Assembly: GCA_945883565.1 (NCBI GenBank)
Contig: CAMCXO010000007.1
Span: 25,308-89,307 of the forward strand
DNA from: Chryseobacterium gleum
Lineage (GTDB): Bacteria; Bacteroidota; Bacteroidia; Flavobacteriales; Schleiferiaceae
Direction of reading: 5' to 3'
DNA: 64,000 nucleotides
Below are positions 1 through 8,051 of this stretch, one piece after another. The position numbers and the translations under genes are program-made. The notes under the pieces are model-generated. The model was not told the origin of the DNA. It made no database searches and was given only the letters and a program-made list of their open reading frames with translations. Positions within the stretch are counted from its first letter, which is position 1. Every line of letters begins with the position of its first letter.

Positions 1-1
1 A

Positions 2-355
2 GCACCGGGTTTAAACGACAGCGATGCGCTGCGTGAACAGTATTTCCATTTGGTGATGGACCGTTTAGAAACCCGCATAGGCTTTGACATTCGCAATAAA
101 ATCGTATTCAAACGGTCGTATGCCATGCAAAACTTTATAGACGATTATAACAGTTTTAAAGGCAATGCTTATGGCCTCGCCAACACCCTAAGCCAAACAG
201 CCATTTTAAAGCCCTCCATCAAAAGCAAAAAAATTAAAAACCTTTACTTCACAGGTCAACTTACCAGTCCCGGCCCCGGGGTTCCTCCTAGTCTGGTTTC
301 AGGCGAAGTGGTAAGCAAAGCCGTTTGTGATGACTTAAAAATTCCCTTCGCATGA
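2..355 (+). CDS. crtI: phytoene desaturase, C-terminal fragment (5' end outside window)
   Basis: The frame is open from base 2, so the window cuts the gene and only about 117 C-terminal residues are present. The tail has the FAD-binding C-terminal signature of CrtI-type carotenoid desaturases, seen as NLYFTGQLTSPGPGVPPSL followed by SGEVVSKAV. CrtI desaturates phytoene towards lycopene using FAD. The stop overlaps the crtB start as ATGA, so the two are probably translationally coupled. The family call rests on the C-terminal motif and on the crtB neighbour; whether it makes lycopene or another desaturation product cannot be read from this fragment. Confidence 0.9.
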   Translation, partial: APGLNDSDALREQYFHLVMDRLETRIGFDIRNKIVFKRSYAMQNFIDDYNSFKGNAYGLANTLSQTAILKPSIKSKKIKNLYFTGQLTSPGPGVPPSLVSGEVVSKAVCDDLKIPFA

Positions 356-1188
356 AAGCACTTTACGATCAGATATCCTTCGAAAGCTCGAAGCTAATAA
401 CCAGGCGATACAGCACCTCTTTCTCGCTGGGGATTTACTTCCTCGACAAAAGATTTCACGAGCCTATTTACGGTATATACGGGTTTGTTCGCCTGGCCGA
501 TGAAATTGTTGACACTTTTCACCAATATAACAAACGCGATCTCTTCGATCGTTTTCGCGACGACACTTGGCGTAGCATTGCCGATGGCATAAGCCTTAAC
601 CCAGTGTTGAATGCCTTTCAACATGTGGTAAATACTTACAATGTAGATTACACTTCCATCGAAACATTCTTGAAAAGCATGGAAATGGATCTACAAACCA
701 AACAATATGGTCAAGGCGAAATCGAAAACTATATTTTAGGCTCGGCCGAGGTGGTGGGTCTAATGTGCCTTCGGGTGTTTACCGAAGGAAACGACGACCA
801 ATACAACAAACTAAAGCCTTTTGCCATGGCTTTGGGTTCGGCTTTCCAAAAAATCAACTTCCTGCGCGACTTAAAGGCAGACTATAAAGAGCTTGGCAGA
901 ACCTACTTTCCCAATGTCGACATCCACCATTTCGACGATATAACGAAATCACTGCTCGAAAAAGAAATAGAGCACGAGTTTAATATGGGCTATGAAGGCA
1001 TTTTAATGCTTCCAAAGGGGGTGCGCTTCGGTGTTTACGTAGCTTACGTATACTATTTTGCCCTTTTGAGAAAAATCCGCAACACGCCTGCACATGTTAT
1101 TTTGAACGAGCGAGTACGAATTCCGAACAAAACCAAGTACAAACTGCTGTTTACCTCATATCTAAGGCACAGCTTTAATCTGTTATAA
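352..1188 (+). CDS. crtB: phytoene synthase
   Basis: A 278-aa trans-isoprenyl diphosphate synthase that joins two geranylgeranyl diphosphates into phytoene, the first committed carotenoid step. Both Asp-rich Mg-binding motifs are visible: DEIVD at about residues 50-54 and DLKAD at about 173-177, the latter in the NFLRDLKADYKELGRTYFP context typical of the squalene/phytoene synthase family. Length is normal for bacterial CrtB. It overlaps crtI by 4 bp and is followed 6 bp later by idi. A squalene synthase is the main alternative, but the crtI-crtB-idi order makes phytoene synthase much more likely. Confidence 0.95.
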   Translation: MKALYDQISFESSKLITRRYSTSFSLGIYFLDKRFHEPIYGIYGFVRLADEIVDTFHQYNKRDLFDRFRDDTWRSIADGISLNPVLNAFQHVVNTYNVDYTSIETFLKSMEMDLQTKQYGQGEIENYILGSAEVVGLMCLRVFTEGNDDQYNKLKPFAMALGSAFQKINFLRDLKADYKELGRTYFPNVDIHHFDDITKSLLEKEIEHEFNMGYEGILMLPKGVRFGVYVAYVYYFALLRKIRNTPAHVILNERVRIPNKTKYKLLFTSYLRHSFNLL

Positions 1189-1194
1189 ACCATC

Positions 1195-1719
1195 ATGGAA
1201 AACGTTATCCTAGTCGATGAGCACGACCGTGTGCTTGGACTGATGGAGAAGTTAGAAGCCCACCAAAAAGGCGTTCTTCACAGAGCCATCTCGGTTTTTG
1301 TGTTCAACAGCCAGGGCGAACTGCTGCTTCAACAAAGGGCTGCGCACAAATACCACAGCCCACTTTTATGGACAAATACCTGCTGCTCTCACCCGCGTAA
1401 CGATGAAACCACTCTCGAGTCAGCTCAACGACGGCTAAAGGAAGAAATGGGTATGACTTGCCCGTTGTCTCACCTCTTTCACTTTATTTATAGAGCCGAG
1501 TTCGATAATGGTCTAATTGAACACGAATTAGACCACGTCTTTTTGGGAATAAGCGACGAGCTGCCAAAACCCAATGTTGAAGAAGCAGCTGATTTCAAGT
1601 ATTTAAAGCTGGATTTGCTTATAACCGACCTAAAAACAAATCCTCGGGATTATACCCCTTGGTTCGAAATTATTCTTAGTAAACACCTCGACAAAATAGA
1701 AAAAGCGATATGCGCGTAA
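1195..1719 (+). CDS. idi: isopentenyl-diphosphate delta-isomerase, type 1
   Basis: A 174-aa NUDIX-fold enzyme interconverting IPP and DMAPP. The catalytic Cys region is present (TNTCCSHPR, catalytic Cys about residue 64), as is the acidic pair EHE near residues 109-111 that corresponds to the metal-binding and catalytic Glu residues of the family. It lies directly after crtB and overlaps the next gene by 10 bp, so it probably balances the isoprenoid precursor pool for carotenoid synthesis in the same transcript. Confidence 0.95.
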   Translation: MENVILVDEHDRVLGLMEKLEAHQKGVLHRAISVFVFNSQGELLLQQRAAHKYHSPLLWTNTCCSHPRNDETTLESAQRRLKEEMGMTCPLSHLFHFIYRAEFDNGLIEHELDHVFLGISDELPKPNVEEAADFKYLKLDLLITDLKTNPRDYTPWFEIILSKHLDKIEKAICA

Positions 1720-2120
1720 CCGTTAGCCGTCATGCCCACTTCAATGCCGCACACCGCCTGCACAACTCATACTGGACTGTAGAACAAAACCAAGAAGCTT
1801 TCGGAAAATGCAACAATGCGTTTTACCACGGTCATAACTACGAACTCATTGTACATGTTACGGGTGAAGTAAACCCCGAAACTGGTTACGTTATGGATAT
1901 GAAAGTTCTGGCCGACCTGATTAAATCTGAGGTTGAAGACGCCTTTGATCACAAAAACCTCAACGAACAAACCGAAGAATTTAAACACCTTAACCCCACG
2001 GCCGAACATATTGCTGTGGTGATTTACAACAAACTGCGCCCGCACATCTTACCTCTTCACGACCTTAAAATAACCCTCTATGAAACTCCGCGAAACTTCG
2101 TTAGCTACGAAGGCCATTAA
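1710..2120 (+). CDS. 6-pyruvoyl-tetrahydropterin synthase family protein
   Basis: A 136-aa T-fold protein. The zinc ligands are visible as His15 (AAHRL) and His40/His42 (HGHNY), with a candidate catalytic Cys34. The spacing FGKCNN-x3-HGHNY, i.e. Cys-x5-His-Gly-His, resembles animal PTPS rather than the Cys-x3-HGH of QueD queuosine enzymes. PTPS converts dihydroneopterin triphosphate, the FolE product, to 6-pyruvoyl-tetrahydropterin. folE follows immediately and an SDR comes next, matching the GTP cyclohydrolase-PTPS-reductase order of a tetrahydrobiopterin-like pathway. The QueD alternative cannot be excluded without assay. Confidence 0.85.
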   Translation: MRVTVSRHAHFNAAHRLHNSYWTVEQNQEAFGKCNNAFYHGHNYELIVHVTGEVNPETGYVMDMKVLADLIKSEVEDAFDHKNLNEQTEEFKHLNPTAEHIAVVIYNKLRPHILPLHDLKITLYETPRNFVSYEGH

Positions 2121-2130
2121 TCCTTCCAGC

Positions 2131-2808
2131 ATGGGGGTTAACGACCTCCACAATCTAATCGGCCAAATGGAAATTATAGGCGATTCCCATATGGCGTCCT
2201 CAGCCGAAACCCCTATGCGTCCAGATGCTTTTGACCTTAGCGCCGATGAAAAAATTGCTCAAATCGCCCATAAAATGCACGAGGTTCTACACATTTTAGG
2301 AATGGATTTGAACGACGAAAGCCTCAAAGGCACACCACTCCGTGTGGCCAAAATGTATGTAAATGAAGTCTTTGGCGGTCTACTTCCCGAAAATAAACCC
2401 GATGCCAAACTCTTTCCAAATACCTTCAAATACAACGAGCTATTGGTAGAAAAAAACATCAAGGTACATTCTTATTGCGAGCACCATTTGGTTCCTATTG
2501 TAGGCGTGGCACACGTAGCCTATATCTCAAACGGCTTCGTAATTGGCTTGAGCAAAATAAACCGCATTGTCCGTTATTTCAGTAAAAGACCTCAAGTTCA
2601 GGAACGATTAAATGAACAAATAGCTGCCGAACTTAAAAAAGCCTTGAAAACCGAAGATGTGGCTGTATTAATCGATGCCGAACACTTCTGCGTGAAAACC
2701 CGTGGCATAGAAGACGACCACAGCAGCACATTAACGGCCCATTACAGCGGCCGTTTTAAAGAAATCGACTTGAAAAACGAATTTTTAAAACACGTTTATA
2801 AATCATGA
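2131..2808 (+). CDS. folE: GTP cyclohydrolase I
   Basis: A 225-aa enzyme that converts GTP to 7,8-dihydroneopterin triphosphate. The zinc-site segments YCEHHLVPIVG and HFCVKTRG carry the conserved Cys and His ligands, and LKGTPLRVAKM and KRPQVQERL are standard FolE blocks. An ATG at 2080 in the same frame would add 17 residues but would overlap the preceding gene by 41 bp. The ATG at 2131, 10 bp after the PTPS stop, gives an N-terminus like other flavobacterial FolE proteins and is preferred. Its place beside PTPS and a photolyase suggests dedicated pterin supply in addition to folate synthesis. Confidence 0.93.
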   Translation: MGVNDLHNLIGQMEIIGDSHMASSAETPMRPDAFDLSADEKIAQIAHKMHEVLHILGMDLNDESLKGTPLRVAKMYVNEVFGGLLPENKPDAKLFPNTFKYNELLVEKNIKVHSYCEHHLVPIVGVAHVAYISNGFVIGLSKINRIVRYFSKRPQVQERLNEQIAAELKKALKTEDVAVLIDAEHFCVKTRGIEDDHSSTLTAHYSGRFKEIDLKNEFLKHVYKS

Positions 2809-3506
2809 GCCGCACCATTGTTTTAGTAGGTGGGAATTCGGGTATTGGTCTGGCTGCTGCCGAAATGCTTGCTGCCGAAGGCCATCGGGTAATTGCTTTC
2901 GCCCGCAATGCCGCCGAAACTGGATTTGTACAAGGCGTCGAGTACCACAACTACAACGCCAACGACTTCTTAAGCCGCCCTCCTTTGCCCGATGCCATAG
3001 ACGGCTTAATGTACATGCCCGGCACCATCCGCCTCAAACCCTTCAACCGCCTCAGCATTGAAGACTTTAAAGAGGAGTACGAAATAAACTTCCTTGGCGC
3101 TGTGCACTTTATCCAACACGCCCTCCCTTCACTTAAAAAGGGCGATAACGCCTCGGTTGTCCTTTTCAGCACGGTAGCGGTTACCACGGGTATGCCTTTT
3201 CACACCTCTATTGCTTCAGCTAAAGGCGCCGTTGAAGGATTGGTTCGCTCATTAGCCGCAGAATACGCGCCTAATATTCGATTCAATGCCATCGCCCCTT
3301 CGCTCACCAATACCAATTTGGCCGAACCTCTTCTCAATACCGAAAGCAAACGCGAAAGCTCTGCCAACCGCCACCCTATGAAGCGAATCGGAGAACCAAA
3401 AGACATTGCCGCAGCAGCTTGCTTCCTCTTATCGCCCGAAGCGGGTTGGATAACAGGTCAAGTTTTGGGTGTAGACGGGGGAATGTCTCGTCTGCGTAGC
3501 CTATAA
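2805..3506 (+). CDS. short-chain dehydrogenase/reductase (SDR), atypical active site
   Basis: A 233-aa single-domain SDR. The N-terminal nucleotide-binding Gly motif is GGNSGIG (residues 9-15). The catalytic region reads FSTVAVTTGMPFHTSIASAK: Ser122 and Lys140 are in place, but the Tyr of the YxxxK motif is Ile136. The C-terminal part (IAPSLTNT, ITGQVLGVDGG) is a normal SDR substrate and end region. It overlaps folE by 4 bp (ATGA) and the flavin reductase gene by 1 bp. By position it could be the reductase of a biopterin-type route, but the missing Tyr argues against a standard SDR mechanism. Similar SDRs, as I recall, sit in light-induced operons of other bacteria. Confidence 0.88.
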   Translation: MSRTIVLVGGNSGIGLAAAEMLAAEGHRVIAFARNAAETGFVQGVEYHNYNANDFLSRPPLPDAIDGLMYMPGTIRLKPFNRLSIEDFKEEYEINFLGAVHFIQHALPSLKKGDNASVVLFSTVAVTTGMPFHTSIASAKGAVEGLVRSLAAEYAPNIRFNAIAPSLTNTNLAEPLLNTESKRESSANRHPMKRIGEPKDIAAAACFLLSPEAGWITGQVLGVDGGMSRLRSL

Positions 3507-4120
3507 TGTCGGTAAAGTTATGGTCGGCAGCCGAAATTGAACAAATGCCCCGCGAAAGCCGACGCACACTCATAAACCGAATTAGCGGGGCAAAACTGGC
3601 TTGGCTTTTAGGTTCGTTTTCACCTTTACATGGCCCTAATTTGGCAGTTTTTAGCCAAGTGGTGCACATAGGGGCCAATCCTCCATTACTTGGTGTATTC
3701 TTTAGGCCCGAGGCGGGTAACCAACGCCATAGTTATCACAACATTCTGGAAACCGGACTGTTTTCGCTTAATGCTTTACACGAAAACCACGTAGAAAATA
3801 TTCACCGTTGTTCTGCTAATTTTCCTTTAGGAGTGAGTGAATTTGATGCCAGTGGTTTAACCCTCGAAACCCATGAAGAGTCGCCTTTGCCCTTTGTTGG
3901 TGAAGCCTTTTGGCAATTGGCTATGGAACCTGTTGAATGGAGCTTAATTCAATCCAATAAAGTTCAACTCTTGGTGGCTAAAATTCTCGAAATACGCCTA
4001 ATCAATGCCCAATTAGACGACAACCTCATGCCGTTACCCAACGAATTGGCCCATGTATGTGGCACCGACCTTTACACATCTGCACGCGCCTTTAAACGCT
4101 TGCCACATGCAAAACCTTGA
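3506..4120 (+). CDS. flavin reductase-like, FMN-binding split-barrel protein
   Basis: A 204-aa protein resembling the flavin reductase-like domain family: GAKLAWLLGSFSPLHGPNLAVFS, then a PPLLGVFFRP strand and a HSYHNILETGLFSLNALHE block similar to the FMN-binding split barrel. Such proteins bind FMN and reduce flavins or act as small oxidoreductases. Its start overlaps the SDR stop by one base (TAATG) and it runs 11 bp into the photolyase start. A plausible role is supplying reduced flavin to the photolyase next door, but this is inference from context. Confidence 0.8.
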   Translation: MSVKLWSAAEIEQMPRESRRTLINRISGAKLAWLLGSFSPLHGPNLAVFSQVVHIGANPPLLGVFFRPEAGNQRHSYHNILETGLFSLNALHENHVENIHRCSANFPLGVSEFDASGLTLETHEESPLPFVGEAFWQLAMEPVEWSLIQSNKVQLLVAKILEIRLINAQLDDNLMPLPNELAHVCGTDLYTSARAFKRLPHAKP

Positions 4121-5438
4121 GCATCTTCCAAAAACCGATTTCGCTGTTTTTTGGTTTCGTCGCGACTTAAGGCTTCACGATAACCATGGGCTTTTAAATG
4201 CGCTCCAAAGCGGCTGGCCTGTTTTACCGATCTTCATTTTCGATCAAAACATTCTTAAGCATCTTCCCAAAAACGACGCCCGCCTTTCCTTTATTCACCA
4301 GGCACTCGAGCTTATTAACCAACAACTTAAAACTTACAATTCTGGTATTTGGGCCTTTTATGGGATTCCGGAAACCATTCACCAAGAATTAAGTCAAAAC
4401 CCATACTGTAAAGCTCTTTTTACCAATCGAGACTACGAACCCTATGCCCTTGAACGAGACCGATTGGTATATGATATCTATAAAGCCGAAAACAAGCCAT
4501 TCAAAGCCTACAAAGACCATGTAGTATTCGAAAAATCGGAGGTAGTCAAAGCCGATAATTGTCCTTATACGGTTTTCACGCCTTATATGAAACGATGGAA
4601 AGAGCTATTAAAGCTTCAACCTATTGGAGTGTATAAGTCCGAGCTGTATCTAAATCAATGTATTAAACATCCGGCTCCTGCCTTGCCCGAACTTGGCTTT
4701 ATGGGCTTTGAAGCCATTACCTCCGTTTCACCCAATACCCAAGTCGACAAAAACATTGTAATGCGTTATGCCGAGCAACGGGATATACCTTCGGTAAAAG
4801 GGACTACCCGTATTGGGGTCCATTTGCGGTTCGGAACCTTAAGCATTCGCCAAATGGTAAGCATCGGCATCGAAACCAACGAAAAATGGCTTAACGAGCT
4901 AATATGGCGCGATTTCTACCAAATGATTCTGTACCACTTTCCAAAATCAGTTAACAGCGCATTTAAACCAGATTACGACAAATTGGTTTGGGAAAAACCA
5001 GAAGAACATTTTGAAGCTTGGCGCATTGGCCAAACAGGTTACCCGTTGGTAGATGCCGGTATGCGAGAGTTAAATTCTACCGGATTTATGCACAACCGTG
5101 TACGCATGGTAACAGCCAGCTTTTTAACCAAGCACTTGCTTATTGATTGGCGTTTAGGTGAACGCTATTTCGCCGAAAAATTGCTGGATTTTGATTTAGC
5201 CAGCAATGTAGGTGGCTGGCAATGGGCTGCTTCTTCCGGCTGCGACGCGGCGCCTTACTTCAGGGTCTTTAACCCCCAGCTTCAATTCGAAAAATTCGAT
5301 CCTCAGGCGCTCTATGTAAAGAAATGGGTGCCCGAATATGGCTCCTCCAGTTATGTTAAACCCATAATAAACCACCAATTTGCTAGGCAAAGGGTCTTGC
5401 AACGCTTTCAAGCCGCTTTAAAACCCCAAAATCCGTGA
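4110..5438 (+). CDS. phrB: deoxyribodipyrimidine photolyase, class I type
   Basis: A 442-aa FAD enzyme that repairs UV pyrimidine dimers with light. The N-terminal antenna-domain motif WFRRDLRLHDN is at about residues 16-26. The FAD-binding C-terminal half contains RIGVHLRFGTLS, ELIWRDFYQMI, TGYPLVDAGMREL and WQWAASSGCDAAPYFRVFNP, all classic for class I photolyases. An upstream ATG at 4053 would overlap the previous gene by 68 bp; ATG 4110 gives the normal N-terminus just before the first strand. It is the functional anchor of the operon, with upstream pterin genes possibly providing an antenna chromophore. Confidence 0.95.
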   Translation, partial: QNLEHLPKTDFAVFWFRRDLRLHDNHGLLNALQSGWPVLPIFIFDQNILKHLPKNDARLSFIHQALELINQQLKTYNSGIWAFYGIPETIHQELSQNPYCKALFTNRDYEPYALERDRLVYDIYKAENKPFKAYKDHVVFEKSEVVKADNCPYTVFTPYMKRWKELLKLQPIGVYKSELYLNQCIKHPAPALPELGFMGFEAITSVSPNTQVDKNIVMRYAEQRDIPSVKGTTRIGVHLRFGTLSIRQMVSIGIETNEKWLNELIWRDFYQMILYHFPKSVNSAFKPDYDKLVWEKPEEHFEAWRIGQTGYPLVDAGMRELNSTGFMHNRVRMVTASFLTKHLLIDWRLGERYFAEKLLDFDLASNVGGWQWAASSGCDAAPYFRVFNPQLQFEKFDPQALYVKKWVPEYGSSSYVKPIINHQFARQRVLQRFQAALKPQNP

Positions 5439-5956
5439 CCCTCATCATTCGTCTTTCTCTTTTCCTAACCTTCTTACAAAACACCTCCATTATGGCCCAG
5501 ATAAGAACCGGCAGCTCTATGCCCGATTTGCAATTACTAGATGCCCAAAACAAAGTTTACAACCTGCGCCAACAAAGCAATGGCAAAGCCTGTGTGGTCT
5601 ATTTCTACCCAAAAGACGATACCCCCGGCTGTACTGCCGAAGCCTGTTCTTTTCGCGATAGCTACCAAGATTTTGTCGATATTGGAGCATTGGTAATTGG
5701 AATAAGTTCCGATAGTCCCGAAAGCCACCGAAAATTTGCCGCCAAGCACAAACTTCCCTTTGTTCTTTTGTCTGATGCTAAAAAAGAAGCCCGTCAGGCT
5801 TTTGGCGTACCCAGCGATTTACTTGGCTTAATACCTGGTCGCGTTACCTACGTGTTTAACCCTCAAGGCGTTTGTGTGGGCGTATATAAATCGCAGTTAA
5901 ATGCACAAGCTCATGTAAGTGAAGCCCTGAAACTTATTAAACAGATGAAACCTTGA
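5435..5956 (+). CDS. bcp: peroxiredoxin, Bcp/PrxQ type, with possible signal peptide
   Basis: A 173-aa AhpC/TSA-family thiol peroxidase. The motif DDTPGCTAEACSFRD holds the peroxidatic Cys66 and, five residues on, a resolving Cys71, the atypical 2-Cys arrangement of Bcp. The GTG start overlaps the photolyase stop (GTGA) and adds a hydrophobic N-terminus (IIRLSLFLTFLQ followed by SIMAQ) that looks like a signal peptide. A second start, ATG at 5492, would give a cytoplasmic 154-aa form. Detoxification of peroxides fits the photo-oxidative stress theme of the operon. Confidence 0.9.
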   Translation: MTLIIRLSLFLTFLQNTSIMAQIRTGSSMPDLQLLDAQNKVYNLRQQSNGKACVVYFYPKDDTPGCTAEACSFRDSYQDFVDIGALVIGISSDSPESHRKFAAKHKLPFVLLSDAKKEARQAFGVPSDLLGLIPGRVTYVFNPQGVCVGVYKSQLNAQAHVSEALKLIKQMKP

Positions 5957-6090
5957 GAACTAATAAATACCATCCCGCTGCAGCTACCTCTTGATTCCAT
6001 GTGATTTCATCTTTTCGGTTTAACAATAATATAGTAATAATAAGCTAAAGGTTTAAAAAAACCTTAGTTCCACTTCGGGGTAAGTCCACC

Positions 6091-6126
6091 AAATAAAAAA
6101 CCCGGATACCTTTCAATATCCGGGTT
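6091..6126 (-). terminator. intrinsic terminator for the aldehyde dehydrogenase gene
   Basis: A perfect 10-bp stem (AACCCGGATA at 6099-6108 with TATCCGGGTT at 6117-6126) closes an 8-nt loop. On the minus strand it is followed by a T-rich run (complement of 6091-6100). It lies just past the stop of the gene ending at 6147. Confidence 0.85.
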
Positions 6127-6146
6127 CTAAGAAATCACTTTATAAT

Positions 6147-7685
6147 CTACAGCTCAAATTTTATTCCTTGAGCCAATGGCAAGCTATGGCCATAATTCAA
6201 GGTATTGGTTTGCCTACGCATATAGGCCTTCCAAGCATCAGAGCCCGACTCGCGCCCACCGCCGGTTTCTTTCTCACCTCCAAATGCACCACCTATTTCG
6301 GCACCCGACGTGCCAATGTTAACGTTGGCTATTCCGCAATCACTACCGGCTGCCGAAATAAACCGCTGTGCAAAAGCGTGATTAGAAGTCATAATGGCAG
6401 AACTAAGTCCTTGTGGCACACCATTCTGCAAGGCAATCGCTTCTTCTTCTGTTTTGTATTTCATCAAATACAAAATGGGCGCAAACGTTTCTGTTTGCAC
6501 TATTTCCAAATGGTTTTCAGCTTCAGCAATACATGGCTTCACATAACAACCACTTTCGTAACCCGCACCCTTTAAAACACCACCATTCACCACCATTTTG
6601 CCTCCTTGAGCCACAATGCGGTCTAATGCGTTCAGATAAATTTGAACAGCATCTCGATCTATTAAAGGCCCTACGTGGTTGGTTTCGTCCAACGGGCTGC
6701 CTATTTTTAGTTGACCGTAAGCCTTGGCCAAAGCTTCTTTTACCTTGTCGTACAAACTTTCATGCACAATCAGCCTCCTAGTCGAAGTGCATCGCTGTCC
6801 GGCAGTACCAACCGCGCCAAAAGCAGCCGCAATAATGGTCATCTTTAAATCGGCATCGGCTGCAATCACCATAGCATTATTGCCACCCAATTCTAAAATG
6901 CTCTTGCCCAAACGTTGGGCCACTGCTGTGCCAACTTTCTTACCCATACGCACCGAGCCGGTAGCCGAAATAAGCGGAATCCGACTGTCGCTGCTTAACC
7001 ACTCGCCTACTTTGTAGTCGCCGTTCACTATACAGCTAATGCCTTTTGGAAGTTTCTCCTCTGCCAAAACCTCCATCAATAAATTCTGGCAAGCAATACT
7101 GCACAAGGGCACCTTCTCGCTTGGCTTCCAAACACAAACATCGCCACATACCCAAGCCAAAGCCGCATTCCAAGCCCAAACCGCTACAGGAAAATTAAAG
7201 GCCGAAATAATACCCACTATACCTAATGGGTGCCACTGCTCCATCATAAAATGGTTTGGCCGCTCCGATTTCATGGTCAAGCCGTAAAGCTGGCGCGACA
7301 AGCCCACGGCAAAATCGCAGATGTCTATCATTTCTTGAACTTCACCTAAACCCTCCTGCAAACTCTTTCCCATTTCATAAGAAACCAAAGCCCCCAAAGC
7401 CTTTTTGTGCTGCCTCAACTTATTGCCATATAAACGAACCATTTCGCCGCGCTTCGGGGCAGGCACTTCCCGCCATTCTAAAAATGCAGCCTGTGCGGCT
7501 TCCATAATTAAATCATACGTCTTGGCGTCGGTGGCCACCACTTTCGCAATCAACTTCCCATCTACCGGAGAATACGACGCAATGGCCTCGCCTGTACTAT
7601 GCAACCATTCGCCATGGCTGCTGCCACTGTTGCTGGCTTCAACACGCAACTCCTTGAGAACCTGCTCAATTTGGGTAATATGCAT
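6147..7685 (-). CDS. aldehyde dehydrogenase, ALDH7 (aminoadipic semialdehyde dehydrogenase) type
   Basis: A 512-aa NAD(P)-dependent aldehyde dehydrogenase. The catalytic Glu motif LELGGNNAM and the catalytic Cys in GTAGQRCTSTRRL are intact, along with GIISAFNFPVAVWAWNAALA and GEKETGGGRESGSDAWKAYM near the C-terminus. These features fit the ALDH7/AASADH subgroup, which oxidises alpha-aminoadipic semialdehyde (piperideine-6-carboxylate) in lysine catabolism. The substrate is an inference from subgroup. It is a single-gene transcript with its own promoter (TACTTTTG at 7703-7710, minus strand, 17 nt before the ATG) and terminator. Confidence 0.9.
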   Translation of the reverse strand: MHITQIEQVLKELRVEASNSGSSHGEWLHSTGEAIASYSPVDGKLIAKVVATDAKTYDLIMEAAQAAFLEWREVPAPKRGEMVRLYGNKLRQHKKALGALVSYEMGKSLQEGLGEVQEMIDICDFAVGLSRQLYGLTMKSERPNHFMMEQWHPLGIVGIISAFNFPVAVWAWNAALAWVCGDVCVWKPSEKVPLCSIACQNLLMEVLAEEKLPKGISCIVNGDYKVGEWLSSDSRIPLISATGSVRMGKKVGTAVAQRLGKSILELGGNNAMVIAADADLKMTIIAAAFGAVGTAGQRCTSTRRLIVHESLYDKVKEALAKAYGQLKIGSPLDETNHVGPLIDRDAVQIYLNALDRIVAQGGKMVVNGGVLKGAGYESGCYVKPCIAEAENHLEIVQTETFAPILYLMKYKTEEEAIALQNGVPQGLSSAIMTSNHAFAQRFISAAGSDCGIANVNIGTSGAEIGGAFGGEKETGGGRESGSDAWKAYMRRQTNTLNYGHSLPLAQGIKFEL

Positions 7686-7702
7686 TGTAATTCGATTTGC
7701 GC

Positions 7703-7710
7703 CAAAAGTA
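7703..7710 (-). promoter_or_regulatory. -7 promoter box of the aldehyde dehydrogenase gene
   Basis: TACTTTTG on the minus strand matches the Bacteroidota -7 consensus TAnnTTTG and lies 17 nt before the ATG at 7685, predicting a 5' leader of about 11-12 nt. The -33 element is not clear. Confidence 0.5.
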
Positions 7711-7778
7711 ACCCCTCACAGACTTTTATAACACGACTTAAAACACATCCACCACTTTCTGTTTAAATCTTCAATTAT

Positions 7779-7880
7779 GGGCGCCTCCCGCAAGCGGGCC
7801 ACGCTTTCCATTTCAAGTCCTCAATACCCGGCCACAAGCAAGCCGGGCATTTGCGGGCTTTCCATTACAATCGTTGGCGC
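7779..7880. repeat. dispersed intergenic repeat, family 1, copy A
   Basis: Starts with GGGCGCCTCCCGC and ends with TCGTTGGCGC. It contains the two core blocks GCTTTCCATTTCAAGTCCTC and CGGGCTTTCCATTACAATC that recur at 46028-46219 and 63410-63570. It occupies most of the 366-bp gap between the aldehyde dehydrogenase and antiporter genes. Nothing else except the promoter is recognised in that gap. Confidence 0.75.
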
Positions 7881-8051
7881 TAAAGTCCACCTTAAAATAT
7901 TAATCTAAACCAATAAAAATCAAACCAAATTCCCTGCATCTTTACTGAGGAATTCGTCTCCATTTCTGCCCTAAAGTTTAGTCCTTTTTTGATTCAATAA
8001 AGGGTTCCAACAAGCCCTTAAAGCCCTTCATTTTCCAATCTGCCTTAACAT

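Noticed and set aside
6168..7731. Several plus-strand frames of 82-135 aa
   Set aside because: Shadows of the aldehyde dehydrogenase gene on the opposite strand; no motif in any of them.
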